A DNA stretch of 64,000 nucleotides from the NCBI GenBank assembly GCA_963701715.1, contig CAVPAX010000005.1, positions 248,001 through 312,000 on the forward strand. The letters run 5' to 3'. Both the position numbers and the translations under genes were made by a program. Shown piece by piece: positions 8,494 through 17,670 of the stretch. The DNA comes from Methylotenera_A sp963701715. GTDB lineage: Bacteria; Pseudomonadota; Gammaproteobacteria; Burkholderiales; Methylophilaceae. Within the stretch, counting starts at the first letter, position 1. Each line of letters opens with the position of its first letter. Under the pieces are notes generated by a model. It was not told where the DNA came from, ran no database searches, and saw only the letters and a list, made by a program, of their open reading frames with translations.

Positions 8494-10354
8494 AAGCTAG
8501 CTTTAGGCTTAGTTGCAGGTTTATCAGCGGCAATGCCAATGGTAGCATCGGCAGCTGCAGACCAAGAAGCAGCAATAGCAAACGCAAACAACTGGGCTCA
8601 CCCACGTGGTAACCACACAAACCAAGGCTACAGCACACTTGCACAAATCAATAAAGGTAACGTAAAAAACCTTAAAGCTGCCTGGACATTCGCAACCGGT
8701 GTAAACCGCGGTCACGAAGGTTCTCCAGTTGTTGTTGGCAACATGATGTATGTACATACAGCATTCCCAAACAACGTATACGCACTTGACTTAAACGACA
8801 ATCAAAAAATCGTTTGGTCATATTTCCCTAAACAAGACCCATCAGTACAAGCTGTATTGTGCTGCGACAACGTAAACCGTGGTCTTGGTTATCGGCGATG
8901 GCAAAATCTACTTGCAACAAAACGATGGCAACTTGGTTGCTTTAGATGCAAAAACCGGTGCTAAAGTTTGGTCAACATTGGTAAATGATCCAAAAGTTGG
9001 CGCTACTAACACTAACGCACCACACGTAATCAAAGACAAAATCTTAACAGGTTGCTCAGGTGCTGAATTCGGTGTTCGCTGCTTTATCGCTGCATACAAC
9101 GCTAAAGACGGTTCATTGGCATGGAAAGCTTACTCAACAGGCCCAGATGCTGAAATGTTGATCGGTGACGGCTTCAATGCAGACACACCAGAGTACAGCG
9201 CTTTGTCAGTGTACAAAGACATCAACGGTGGTAACAAACAAGGCGGTTCTTTCGAAGCATTGAAAGCCGGCGAAATCAAAATCGGTGAAAAAGAACTTGG
9301 TACACGTACATGGTTGAAACCACAAGCAGTTAAAGATGGTTGGCAACATGGCGGTGGCTCTGTATGGGGCTGGTGGCCGTATGATTCACGCACAAACTTA
9401 GTGTACTACGGTACAGGTAACCCATCTGTTTGGAACCCAGACGTACGTCCAGGCGACAACAAATGGTCTATGACTATTTTTGCACGTGATTTAGATTCAG
9501 GTATGGCAAAATGGGGCTACCAAATGACTCCACACGATGAGTGGGATTATGACGGTATCAACGAAGTGATCTTGTTTGACAAAGGTGGCAAAACATACGC
9601 ATGGCACCATGACCGTAACGGTTTTGCGTATACATTCCAAGCTGGTAACGGTAAATTAGTTGCTGCTGAGAAAGTACACCCATTTGTTAACTGGGCAACT
9701 GGCGTTGACATGAAAACTGGCGTTCCACAAAAATTGGCGACAGCTTCTACTCACCAAGACTACAATGCTAAAGGTGTTTGCCCAGCTGCATTGGGTACTA
9801 AAGACCAACAACCAGCTGCATACTCACCAAAAACTGGTTTAATGTACACACCATTGAACCACGTATGTATGACATACGAGCCAGTTGAGTCTAAATACAC
9901 TGCCGGTCAACCATGGGTTGGTGCTACATTGACCATGTTCCCAGGTCCAGACGGCGTGATGGGTGGCTTCGGTGCTTATGATCCAATGACCAACAAAAAA
10001 GTATGGTACAACAAAGAGAAATTCTCTGCTTGGGGCGGTGCATTAACAACTGCATCAAACCTGGTGTTCTACGGTACTTTAGATCGCTGGTTTAAAGCAT
10101 TGGATGCACAATCAGGTAAAGAACTCTGGAAATTCCAAGTAGGTTCTGGCGTGATTGGTAATGCATTCACATACGGTAACAAAGGTAAACAACACGTTGG
10201 CGTGCTATCAGGTATCGGTGGCTGGGCTGGCGTTGCGATGAACCTTGGTATGACTAACCCAACAGACGCACTTGGTGCTGCTGGTGGTTATGCTGAACTG
10301 ACTAAATACAACGCTGCTCCTGGCGGCGGTGCATTGACAGTATTCAAACTATAA
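8476..10354 (+). CDS. xoxF: Lanthanide-dependent methanol dehydrogenase XoxF (one-base frameshift)
   Basis: Periplasmic PQQ-dependent alcohol dehydrogenase that oxidises methanol and passes electrons to a XoxG cytochrome. The start is the ATG at 8476 behind GGAG; a signal peptide ends near SAA. The vicinal Cys-Cys that packs on PQQ is at 8860-8865. The catalytic Asp is followed two residues later by a second Asp (WDYDG, codons 9545 and 9551); this extra Asp marks the lanthanide-binding XoxF type, and MxaF has Ala there. Repeated GxxxWxxxxG-like propeller motifs run throughout. After RGLGY the frame breaks: removing C8893 joins GLGY to GDGKIYLQQND and gives an intact 625-aa protein. As written, translation would end at 8964. 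Codon choice looks like that of a highly expressed gene. Confidence 0.95.
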
Positions 10355-10400
10355 TCTAGATTCAATCTAGTAGTAGTTAGATACAAGTCAGTACCAAAAC

Positions 10401-10428
10401 AAACACCCCACTTCGGTGGGGTGTTTTT
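10401..10428 (+). terminator. Rho-independent terminator after xoxF
   Basis: Perfect 11-bp stem AAACACCCCAC / GTGGGGTGTTT closed by a TTCG tetraloop and followed by Ts, starting 46 bases after the xoxF stop. It separates xoxF from xoxJ as transcripts, at least partly. Confidence 0.92.
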
Positions 10429-10608
10429 ATTTGTATGGGGTTATCAGCATTGATTGATAAAAGATATATACAGATGAGTATGCCTAAAAATGAAATTTTA
10501 GTTACAATGCTTAGGTTTAGAATTTAAAGCTAAGAACTTTTATTTTTAGCAATACTCTCAAGCAATGATGCGACAAATCTGCTCGCTATTTTTAGATAAG
10601 GAAAAACA

Positions 10609-11557
10609 ATGTTGAAACATATCAAACAACAAAAATTGGTTGTAAGTAGCTTGATTGCAGGTTTGGCGCTAGCGACTACAACCGCCTTATGCAGAAGATT
10701 TGAATGTTGATCTAAATAGTGGGCGAGGCGGTGAGGCGCAACGCGTGGATGATGGCACAGAATTTAAAGTGTGTGCCGACCCGGAAAATATGCCTTACTC
10801 CAATTCAAAAGGTGAGGGTTTTGAGAATAAAATCGCAGAAGTACTGGCCCAAGACTTGGGCTTAAAACTTAGTTATCAGTTTTGGTATGACCGCATGGGC
10901 TTCTTGCGCAATACATTGAACGCAAAGCGTTGTGATGTGGTGATGGGAACAACCCCGGATAATGATGCATTGCGCACTTCCAAACCTTATTATCGCTCTG
11001 GGCATGTGTATGTGTGGCGTAAAGAAAGCAATTACAACATTACAGACTGGGATTCTCCTGATTTGCGAAAAGGTGTTATTGGCGTGGTGGGACAAAGTCC
11101 TGCCACAATTCCTTTGAACGATAAAGGACTCATTGGCAATGCCAAGCCATATCGTATGCAGCGCGATTTGAATTTACCGCCAAGTTATTTGATTGATGAT
11201 TTGGCTAAGAAAGAAATTGATATTGCGGTTGCATGGGGCCCGATAGGCGGCTATTTTGCAAAGAATAGCCAGGTCCCGATGGAAGTTAGGCTTATTCCGG
11301 AATACGAAAGCCCTAATCCGGTTAGTCAGGCGAAAGGCAAGGAGTTTTGGAATATATCCGTAGGCGTGCGCAAAAAAGATAAAGAGCGTATGGCCAAGAT
11401 TGATGCCGCGTTAGAGCGCAATAAAGACAAGATTGAAAAAATATTGAATGATTATGGTATCCCGCATGTGCCAGTGGTAGAAGGTGACACTGTGCTGTTA
11501 AATAAGAAAGCAAATTCTGATAGGCCACGTGGTGCAGTTGTGCCAAAAACCGAGTAG
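10609..11557 (+). CDS. xoxJ: XoxJ-type periplasmic substrate-binding protein (one-base frameshift)
   Basis: XoxJ/MxaJ proteins are periplasmic-binding-protein folds encoded beside methanol dehydrogenase; XoxJ is thought to help activate or mature XoxF. The ATG at 10609 has AAGGA upstream and starts a signal peptide (MLKHIKQQKLVVSSLIAGLA) that runs out of frame at an extra T in 10687-10688. Dropping one T joins TTTA to YAEDLNVDLNSG, a normal cleavage region, and gives 315 aa. The body has the family opening FKVCADPENMPYSN, then KRCDVVMGTTP and IDIAVAWGPIGGYFA. Position between xoxF and xoxG supports the name. A start inside the second frame (10700) would lose the signal peptide and is unlikely. 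Confidence 0.88.
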
Positions 11558-11685
11558 AATATCACTTTTATTTTGTGACGATTTAATGTCAACCAAGTAG
11601 AAAGATACTCGTTAAATTAGCAAACGCTCGAGCTGCAGTTGCATGTAAGACGTTGCTCATATTGTAAAAAAGATTAGGAGATAAC

Positions 11686-12243
11686 ATGTTTGGCAATAAA
11701 GCATTGAAGTCAACTTTATTTGTTTCTATGTTGACATTGGCAGGTCTTACACTTTCATTTCAAGCAAATGCGGCGTGTAATTTAGTTTCTACCGTAGATA
11801 ATAAACCTTTGGCAATTAAAGCCGTTGACACAGATACACCAGAAGCTAAACAATTTTTAGAGACTTGTGTTAACCCATATACAAAAATTTATGCTGCCGA
11901 TGCTGAAGCTGCTAAAAAAGGCAAAAGAGAGTATAACTACAATAACTGTACAGGTTGCCACGGTGGTAAGCTTGAAGGTGTGATGGCACCATCATTACGT
12001 AAAGACGGTGGTACAGGTGCTTTTGATACCAAATGGGTTTATGCAAAAAACGCAACGGATAAAGGCATGTTCGAAACGATTGCTGGCGGTACACCAGGTG
12101 TTTCAGGCGGTACTATGTTTATCTGGCATAATCAATTGCCAGGTCATACAGGCGACGGCTTAACGACTGACCAAATACTTAAAGCGATTGCTTATATTCG
12201 CACCCAGTATAAAGGTGATGGCGAAAAGGCCTGGTTAAAATAA
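11686..12243 (+). CDS. xoxG: XoxG cytochrome c(L), electron acceptor of XoxF
   Basis: 185 aa periplasmic c-type cytochrome. A signal peptide ends at QANA-AC. One haem-binding motif, CTGCHGG, lies near residue 87; the likely axial methionine is in GGTMFIWHNQLPGH. The N-terminal domain with NPYTKIYAADAEAAKKG is shared with the paralogue downstream. It should take electrons from reduced XoxF and pass them to a terminal oxidase. A clear TAGGAG ribosome site precedes the ATG, and its own terminator follows. Unlike its neighbours, this gene is intact. Confidence 0.9.
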   Translation: MFGNKALKSTLFVSMLTLAGLTLSFQANAACNLVSTVDNKPLAIKAVDTDTPEAKQFLETCVNPYTKIYAADAEAAKKGKREYNYNNCTGCHGGKLEGVMAPSLRKDGGTGAFDTKWVYAKNATDKGMFETIAGGTPGVSGGTMFIWHNQLPGHTGDGLTTDQILKAIAYIRTQYKGDGEKAWLK

Positions 12244-12270
12244 GCTTTTAATCTAAAGAAGTAACAAACA

Positions 12271-12306
12271 AAAACAGCTGCTGTATAATTACAGCAGCTG
12301 TTTTTT
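12271..12306 (+). terminator. Rho-independent terminator after xoxG
   Basis: Perfect 15-bp stem, AAAACAGCTGCTGTA at 12271-12285 and its complement at 12290-12304, TAAT loop, T run continuing. The hairpin is related in sequence to the one after the next gene (12983-13016). Confidence 0.93.
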
Positions 12307-12345
12307 ATTATAAAACTGATTATAAAAATAAACTGGGAGAGCAAT

Positions 12346-12931
12346 ATGAGACATCTAAAAATAGGCGTTATTCTGGCTTTGATGCTATCTGCACTAGTGG
12401 CATGTAACAAAAAAGATGAAGGCACTGGGACTGCAGACGCAAGCGCTCCAGCGACTGCGACAGCATCTGTCTGGTACATGCAGTTTGGTTTCTACAAAAG
12501 ATGACAGTCCGTTGGCTATTAAGGTGGTTGCTACAGATACACCCGAAGCAAAGGAATTTCTATCGACTTGTATTAATCCATATACAAAACTTTATGCTGC
12601 CGATGCTGAAGCAGCAAAAGCTGGTCATAAACAATATAACTTTCAAGGTTGTAGCGGATGCCACGGCGGTAATGCTAACGGTCTGATGGGCCCAAGCATT
12701 ATTGATGCACAGTGGGAATATCCAAAACATAATACTGACAAAGGTATGTTTGAAACTATCGCAGGCGGTACAAATGGTAAAGGCGCTACCAATCGCGGTA
12801 GCATGCTTACATGGCATAACCAGCTTCCTGGCCACACAGGTGATGGTTTAGATACTGATACCATCTTGAAAATCATGGCGTGGTTACGTACACAGTATAC
12901 AGGTGGCGGTGAGACGCCTTGGTTAAACTAA
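12346..12931 (+). CDS. Lipoprotein-type XoxG paralogue, cytochrome c(L) (one-base frameshift)
   Basis: Starting at the ATG at 12346 behind GGGAGA, the protein opens with a lipoprotein signal (LMLSALVAC, Cys 20) and a low-complexity Ala/Thr/Ser linker. An extra G at 12469 then breaks the frame. Without it, TASSGTCSLVSTKDD is continuous and the 194-aa product aligns closely with XoxG: NPYTKLYAADAEAAKAG, haem motif CSGCHGG, and methionine in GSMLTWHNQLPGH. The residue after the lipid-bearing Cys is Asn, which suggests sorting to the outer membrane under the usual +2 rule. It is probably a membrane-anchored electron acceptor for XoxF or a related dehydrogenase. It arose by tandem duplication of xoxG. 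Confidence 0.85.
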
Positions 12932-12982
12932 AAGTTTAATTAAGTGGCAGTCAGTCCTAGCTGTTCGACGCTGTAATAACTT

Positions 12983-13016
12983 AAACGGCTACTGTATAAT
13001 TGCAGTAGCCGTTTTT
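12983..13016 (+). terminator. Rho-independent terminator after the second cytochrome
   Basis: 12-bp stem AAACGGCTACTG / CAGTAGCCGTTT with loop TATAATTG and a T run. Relative to the terminator at 12271-12306, two stem positions changed together in both arms (A:T to G:C and G:C to A:T), so the hairpins are duplicates kept by pairing. Confidence 0.92.
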
Positions 13017-13127
13017 TGTTGCATTAACGCGGATTTGATGAGATAAAAATAAAACATTTATGCGCATCTGCTAGTGCTCGTATGCGCATTTTCACTTTGT
13101 TAATAGCTAAATTTAATTAAGGCCCAC

Positions 13128-14459
13128 TTGGAAAATACTGAAAATAATTCACTTCACCATATTGTCATCGTAGGCGGCGGCGCGGGTGGCTTAGAGCTGG
13201 CTACCAGACTGGGTGACAGCCTGGGTAAAAGTAAAAAAGCGGAAATTACGCTTATTGATTGCACTAGAACCCATGTGTGGAAGCCTCTATTGCATGAGAT
13301 AGCTGCTGGCAGTATGAATCCAGATAAACACGAGCTGGAGTATCTTGCGCAAGCGCATTGGCATCACTTTCGATTTAGACTGGGCCGCATGGATGGGCTG
13401 GATCGTGCCGCGAAGGAAGTTTACGTTGCGCCACATCATGATGAAGATGGTGTAGAGGTGATTCCACGCCGTACTTTTAAATATGATACTTTGGTGATAG
13501 CTGTCGGTAGTACGACTAATGATTTTGGTATTAAAGGTGCACGCGAGTATTCCATTGCACTTGATACGCAAGCTCAGGCAGAAAGATTTCATAGGCGTTT
13601 GCATAATGCTTTGCTAAGGGCGCACACGCAGGCGGCACCAGTACAGCCTGGACAGCTGGAAGTGGTTATCGTTGGTGCTGGCGCTACTGGTGTCGAGCTT
13701 GCAGCCGAGCTACACAATACAACGCGAGAACTAGCTGCCTATGGTTTGGATAAAATAGATGCAGACCGTGATATTAAGATCTCTGTTATCGAGGCAAGCG
13801 ATCGCCTTTTACCTGCACTTCCTCCCAAGCTTTCGATGGCGGTAGATTTGGAGCTGAGAAAATTGCGCGTGCATATCTATACGGGTGAGCGCGTTACCGA
13901 GGTGAGCGACAAAGGTATTCATACCCACAGTGGCCGATTTATTCCATCTGAACTTGTTGTTTGGGCAGCTGGAATTAAGGCTCCTGACTTCTTGAAAGAC
14001 CTTGCTGGGCTAGAAACTAATCGCATCAATCAGTTGGTTGTGAAACAAAACCTGCAAACAACGGTTGATGACAGCATTTTTGCCTTTGGTGATTGTGCTG
14101 CATGCCCATGGCTAGGGCATGATGGAAACGTGCCGCCGCGTGCACAAGCTGCACATCAGCAGGCTTCTATGCTGGTGAAGACGATGAAAAAACGCGTAGC
14201 GAATAAACATAATCTGCCAGAGTATTATTATCGCGATTATGGTTCATTAGTAAATCTAGGCAGATATTCTACAGTGGGTAGCCTAATGGGTGCGATTGCT
14301 GGCGGGAGTATGTATATAGAAGGACTATTTGCACGATTGATGTATCAGTCACTATATAAAATGCATTTAATGGCGCTGCATGGTTTTTTTACTGTATTTT
14401 TGCAAACAATTGCCAGAATGATTACTCGGCGTACCGAGGCGCATGTAAAACTACATTAG
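13128..14459 (+). CDS. ndh: Type II NADH:quinone oxidoreductase family flavoprotein
   Basis: 443 aa. It has two Rossmann dinucleotide motifs, VGGGAGGLELATRLG for FAD near residue 16 and VGAGATGVELAAEL for NAD(P) near 185, the second FAD contact FAFGDCA near 325, and an amphipathic C-terminal helix (MHLMALHGFFTVFLQTIARM) that would tether it to the membrane. NDH-2 oxidises NADH and reduces quinone without pumping protons. The start is TTG at 13128 with AAGG seven bases before; no ATG lies between that and the FAD motif. It converges on lplT with a 4-base overlap. A sulfide:quinone oxidoreductase role is less likely because the characteristic cysteines are missing. Confidence 0.87.
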   Translation: MENTENNSLHHIVIVGGGAGGLELATRLGDSLGKSKKAEITLIDCTRTHVWKPLLHEIAAGSMNPDKHELEYLAQAHWHHFRFRLGRMDGLDRAAKEVYVAPHHDEDGVEVIPRRTFKYDTLVIAVGSTTNDFGIKGAREYSIALDTQAQAERFHRRLHNALLRAHTQAAPVQPGQLEVVIVGAGATGVELAAELHNTTRELAAYGLDKIDADRDIKISVIEASDRLLPALPPKLSMAVDLELRKLRVHIYTGERVTEVSDKGIHTHSGRFIPSELVVWAAGIKAPDFLKDLAGLETNRINQLVVKQNLQTTVDDSIFAFGDCAACPWLGHDGNVPPRAQAAHQQASMLVKTMKKRVANKHNLPEYYYRDYGSLVNLGRYSTVGSLMGAIAGGSMYIEGLFARLMYQSLYKMHLMALHGFFTVFLQTIARMITRRTEAHVKLH

Positions 14460-15625
14460 TTTGGTATCTTCAGGTTACGGTAAACTCTATTTATCACGCT
14501 CATGCTAAATATGATAAAGAGACCAAACGCTGCAATAATTGTATTGATAGAAATACCGGCTTTCACCATGAGCAGGTAAAAGCCCAGCATAATGAGTATG
14601 CCTATATGCTCATTAAAATTTTGAACTGCAATCGAATGTCCTGCCCCAATTAAATGATGACCTCTATGTTGTAGGAGCGCATTGAGAGGCACAACAAAAA
14701 ATCCACTTAGCGCGCCTATTAAAAAGAGGATGAATCCTGCTGCGTGCCAATCAGAAACAAAGATCATGCTAATCACGAGTACGCCCATCATTATGCCCGC
14801 AGGCAATACTTTGGTTGACTCCTCAAGCTTTATATAGCGTGATGCCGCAATAGAGCCTACAGCAATACCTATTGCTACAGTAGCGACCAACTGCGTGGAT
14901 TGTTCTATATCGAAACTTAAAGTAATTGCAGCCCATGTAAGCACAACAAGCCTTAACGTGGCGCCAGCACCCCAAAATAAAGTAGTAACAGCTAAAGAGA
15001 GCTGTCCAAGCGGATCTTTCCATAGGGTAAAAAACGCATGCGAAAAGTCCTTAAGAATATATCCAGGTGTTTTTTTCTCTATTTTATGATCGATTGGAAG
15101 CTTGGGTATGAAGTAATTGAAAAAGGCTGCTGCTACATATAAGGAACCAATGATCCACATCGCAAAATGTGGATCATCACTGGAAAGCACACCACCTAGA
15201 ATTGCTCCGGCAATAATTGCAGTAACTGTTGACCCTTCCATCCAGCCATTAGCTTTAACTAATAGATTACTCGGGAGCAGCTCAGTGAGTATGCCATACT
15301 TGGCGGGAGAATATGCTGCGGCACCTATGCCGACAATGCCGTATGCATAAAGGGGAGGCATGCCAAACAGCATGGCAGTGCAGCCTATAACTTTAATCGT
15401 GTTTGAGAAAAACATGACGCTTCCCTTAGGAAAAGCATCAGCAATCGAGCCTACAAAAGGCGCAAGTGCAATATACGATATCACAAAGAATTGTTGTAAT
15501 AACGGTGTATGCCACTCAGGTGCTTTCATCTCGGCCAGCAATGCAATCGCAGCAAACAGCAGCGCATTATCGGCTAACGCTGATAAAAATTGTGCAATTA
15601 AAAGGATATAAAAACCCTTGGTCAT
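14456..15625 (-). CDS. lplT: Lysophospholipid transporter, MFS family
   Basis: 389 aa with about 12 hydrophobic segments. The N-terminus (LIAQFLSALADNALLFAAIA), SIADAFPKGSVM and SPAKYGILTELLPSNLLVKA are the characteristic stretches of LplT, which flips lysophospholipids across the inner membrane for reacylation. No separate acyltransferase gene (aas) is adjacent here. It overlaps the end of ndh by 4 bases and ends a minus-strand group. Confidence 0.88.
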   Translation of the reverse strand: MTKGFYILLIAQFLSALADNALLFAAIALLAEMKAPEWHTPLLQQFFVISYIALAPFVGSIADAFPKGSVMFFSNTIKVIGCTAMLFGMPPLYAYGIVGIGAAAYSPAKYGILTELLPSNLLVKANGWMEGSTVTAIIAGAILGGVLSSDDPHFAMWIIGSLYVAAAFFNYFIPKLPIDHKIEKKTPGYILKDFSHAFFTLWKDPLGQLSLAVTTLFWGAGATLRLVVLTWAAITLSFDIEQSTQLVATVAIGIAVGSIAASRYIKLEESTKVLPAGIMMGVLVISMIFVSDWHAAGFILFLIGALSGFFVVPLNALLQHRGHHLIGAGHSIAVQNFNEHIGILIMLGFYLLMVKAGISINTIIAAFGLFIIFSMSVINRVYRNLKIPN

Positions 15626-15677
15626 TTATATTAAATTTTGCATTTGTTTTTTATTGTATAGGTTTAACTTGGTAAGG

Positions 15678-17075
15678 TTACAGAGCCTCTGCTGCAAAAT
15701 CAGCCAGTCGAGACCGCTCGCCGCGTACTAAAGTAACATGGCCATTATGTGGCCAGCCTTTAAAGCGGTCGACCACGTAGGTTAAGCCAGAACTGCCTTC
15801 GGTAAGGTATGGCGTATCAATTTGCGCGATATTGCCAAGACATACTACCTTAGTCCCAGGCCCTGCGCGTGTAATCAATGTTTTCATTTGTTTTGGTGTT
15901 AGATTCTGTGCTTCATCAATAATTAAGAATTTATGCAGGAAGGTTCGACCGCGCATGAAGTTAAGTGACTTTACCTTGATACGAGTGCGGATTAAATCTT
16001 GCGTCGCTGCGCGTCCCCATTCGCCTGCATCTTCATCAGTTTTATTGAGTACATCGAGATTGTCTTCTAGCGCGCCCATCCAAGGTGCCATTTTTTCTTC
16101 TTCTGTGCCGGGTAAAAATCCAATATCTTCACCCACTGGTACAGTCACTCGCGTCATGATAATTTCAGAGTAGATTTTTTTATCCAGAGTCTGGGTTAAT
16201 GCAGCAGCAAGCGTGAGCAGCGTTTTACCGGTGCCGGCTTGACCAAGCAGCGTAACAAAATCAATGTCAGGATCCATCAACAAGTTAAGCGCGTAATTTT
16301 GTTCTCGATTCCGTGCCGTAATGCCCCACACGTTATGTTTGGGATTCATATAGTCATGCACCACTTCCAGCACAGCGGTATTGTTTTCTAATTTGCGTAC
16401 GATGGCATGGAATGGTTTATCAAACTCGTAGAACACAAATTCATTGACTAAGAAAGTTTTAATTAGCGGACCGGAAATGCGATAAAACATACGTCCGGCT
16501 TCTTGCCAAGATTCCATGGCTTTGCTGTGTTTGTCCCAAAAGTCCTGAGGCAATTCTTTCATGCCGCTATAGAGTAAATCGCTATCCTCCAGCACCTTGT
16601 CATTAAAGTAATCTTCGGCTGGTACGCCCATGGCGCGAGCCTTGATGCGGATGTTGATATCTTTGCTGACTAAAATGACTTGACGGTTTGGGTGCTGTTT
16701 TTGCAGTCCCAGTACTACACTAATGATCTGATTGTCTGCCTTGCTACCTGCTAAGCCTGGTAGTTCGATATTGACTTGTGAGGTTTGTAAAAACAAACGG
16801 CCAGGCAAATGTTTGTTGCCATTAATCGCCAGCGGGCAACCTAGCTCCAGGTTGGTGAGGTCGGTGCCTACAATTTCTTCTAGATACCGACTGGCCTGGC
16901 GAGCGTTACGAGCAACTTCGGTCACTCCTTTTTTATTATTATCCAGTTCTTCCAGCGTCACCATCGGCAAGTAAATGTCATGCTCTTCAAAGCGAAACAA
17001 GCTAGACGGGTCGTGCATCAATACATTAGTATCGAGCACAAAAAGTTTGGTATTGGTTAAGAGTTTTTTTGCCAT
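15678..17075 (-). CDS. PhoH-family ATPase with N-terminal PIN domain
   Basis: 465 aa. The N-terminal PIN nuclease-like domain (about 10-150) shows acidic positions in LDTNVLMHDPSS, EELDN and LVSKDINIRIKARAMG. The C-terminal PhoH ATPase has Walker A GQAGTGKTLLTLAAAL near 285 and Walker B LIIDEAQNLTPKQMKTLITR. Proteins of this architecture (YlaK type) are thought to act on RNA as nuclease-helicases. Seven bases separate it from the peroxiredoxin gene upstream, so both are probably co-transcribed. Confidence 0.9.
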   Translation of the reverse strand: MAKKLLTNTKLFVLDTNVLMHDPSSLFRFEEHDIYLPMVTLEELDNNKKGVTEVARNARQASRYLEEIVGTDLTNLELGCPLAINGNKHLPGRLFLQTSQVNIELPGLAGSKADNQIISVVLGLQKQHPNRQVILVSKDINIRIKARAMGVPAEDYFNDKVLEDSDLLYSGMKELPQDFWDKHSKAMESWQEAGRMFYRISGPLIKTFLVNEFVFYEFDKPFHAIVRKLENNTAVLEVVHDYMNPKHNVWGITARNREQNYALNLLMDPDIDFVTLLGQAGTGKTLLTLAAALTQTLDKKIYSEIIMTRVTVPVGEDIGFLPGTEEEKMAPWMGALEDNLDVLNKTDEDAGEWGRAATQDLIRTRIKVKSLNFMRGRTFLHKFLIIDEAQNLTPKQMKTLITRAGPGTKVVCLGNIAQIDTPYLTEGSSGLTYVVDRFKGWPHNGHVTLVRGERSRLADFAAEAL

Positions 17076-17081
17076 AATTAA

Positions 17082-17549
17082 TTATAGAGTTTTAATGAAA
17101 GTTAGAACCTCTTGTGCGTGCCCATCCGCTTTAACAGCACGCCATTCGCGCACTAATTTACCATTTTTATCAATGATAAATGTGCTACGCTCAATGCCAC
17201 GCACCTGTTTGCCGTACATATTCTTCATTTTGATCACGCCAAAAATATTGCATGCAAGCTCCTCGGTATCTGCCAACAAATCAAATGGAAAGCTGAATTT
17301 AGCTTTAAAATTTTCATGTGATTTTAAGCTGTCACGAGAAACGCCAAAAATTTCGGTATTAAATGCCTGAAATTCTGCATAACTATCGCGGAACTGCACA
17401 CCCTGGGTTGTGCAACCGGGTGTATTGTCTTTTGGGTAAAAATAGATAACAAGGTTTTTGCCTTGATAATTTGAAAGCTTAAAAGTTTTGCCGCTTGTGG
17501 CAGGTAATTCAAAATCAGAAACGGTTTGATTGAGCATAGTTGTTGTCAT
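17082..17549 (-). CDS. bcp: Thioredoxin-dependent thiol peroxidase, Bcp family (single-Cys type)
   Basis: Peroxiredoxin of the Bcp/PrxQ group, which reduces hydroperoxides. The peroxidatic Cys sits in the conserved DNTPGCTTQGVQFRD. The resolving Cys found five residues later in E. coli Bcp is replaced, so this is the 1-Cys form, although another Cys occurs in EELACNIFG. Conserved GVSRDSLKSHENFKAKF and SFPFDLLAD follow. The frame extends up to an ATG at 17591, but that adds 14 residues not expected in the family. I chose 17549; 17537 is equally possible, and none has a good ribosome site. It lies just before the phoH-like gene. Confidence 0.88.
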   Translation of the reverse strand: MTTTMLNQTVSDFELPATSGKTFKLSNYQGKNLVIYFYPKDNTPGCTTQGVQFRDSYAEFQAFNTEIFGVSRDSLKSHENFKAKFSFPFDLLADTEELACNIFGVIKMKNMYGKQVRGIERSTFIIDKNGKLVREWRAVKADGHAQEVLTFIKTL

Positions 17550-17670
17550 AAGGATAGTTCTCATTGTTGTAAAAAATTGGCATTTAGGCAAGCTTAAATT
17601 TCAGCTGATCTAAATATTAATTACAAAATAGGAAAAGTTAAACGCTTTGGATGAAATTAATCAGAGAACG

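Noticed and set aside
8879..8893. ATG at 8879 as the start of a separate, shorter methanol dehydrogenase
   Set aside because: It would lack the signal peptide and the first propeller blade. The preceding frame encodes exactly those parts, so this is one gene with a frameshift.
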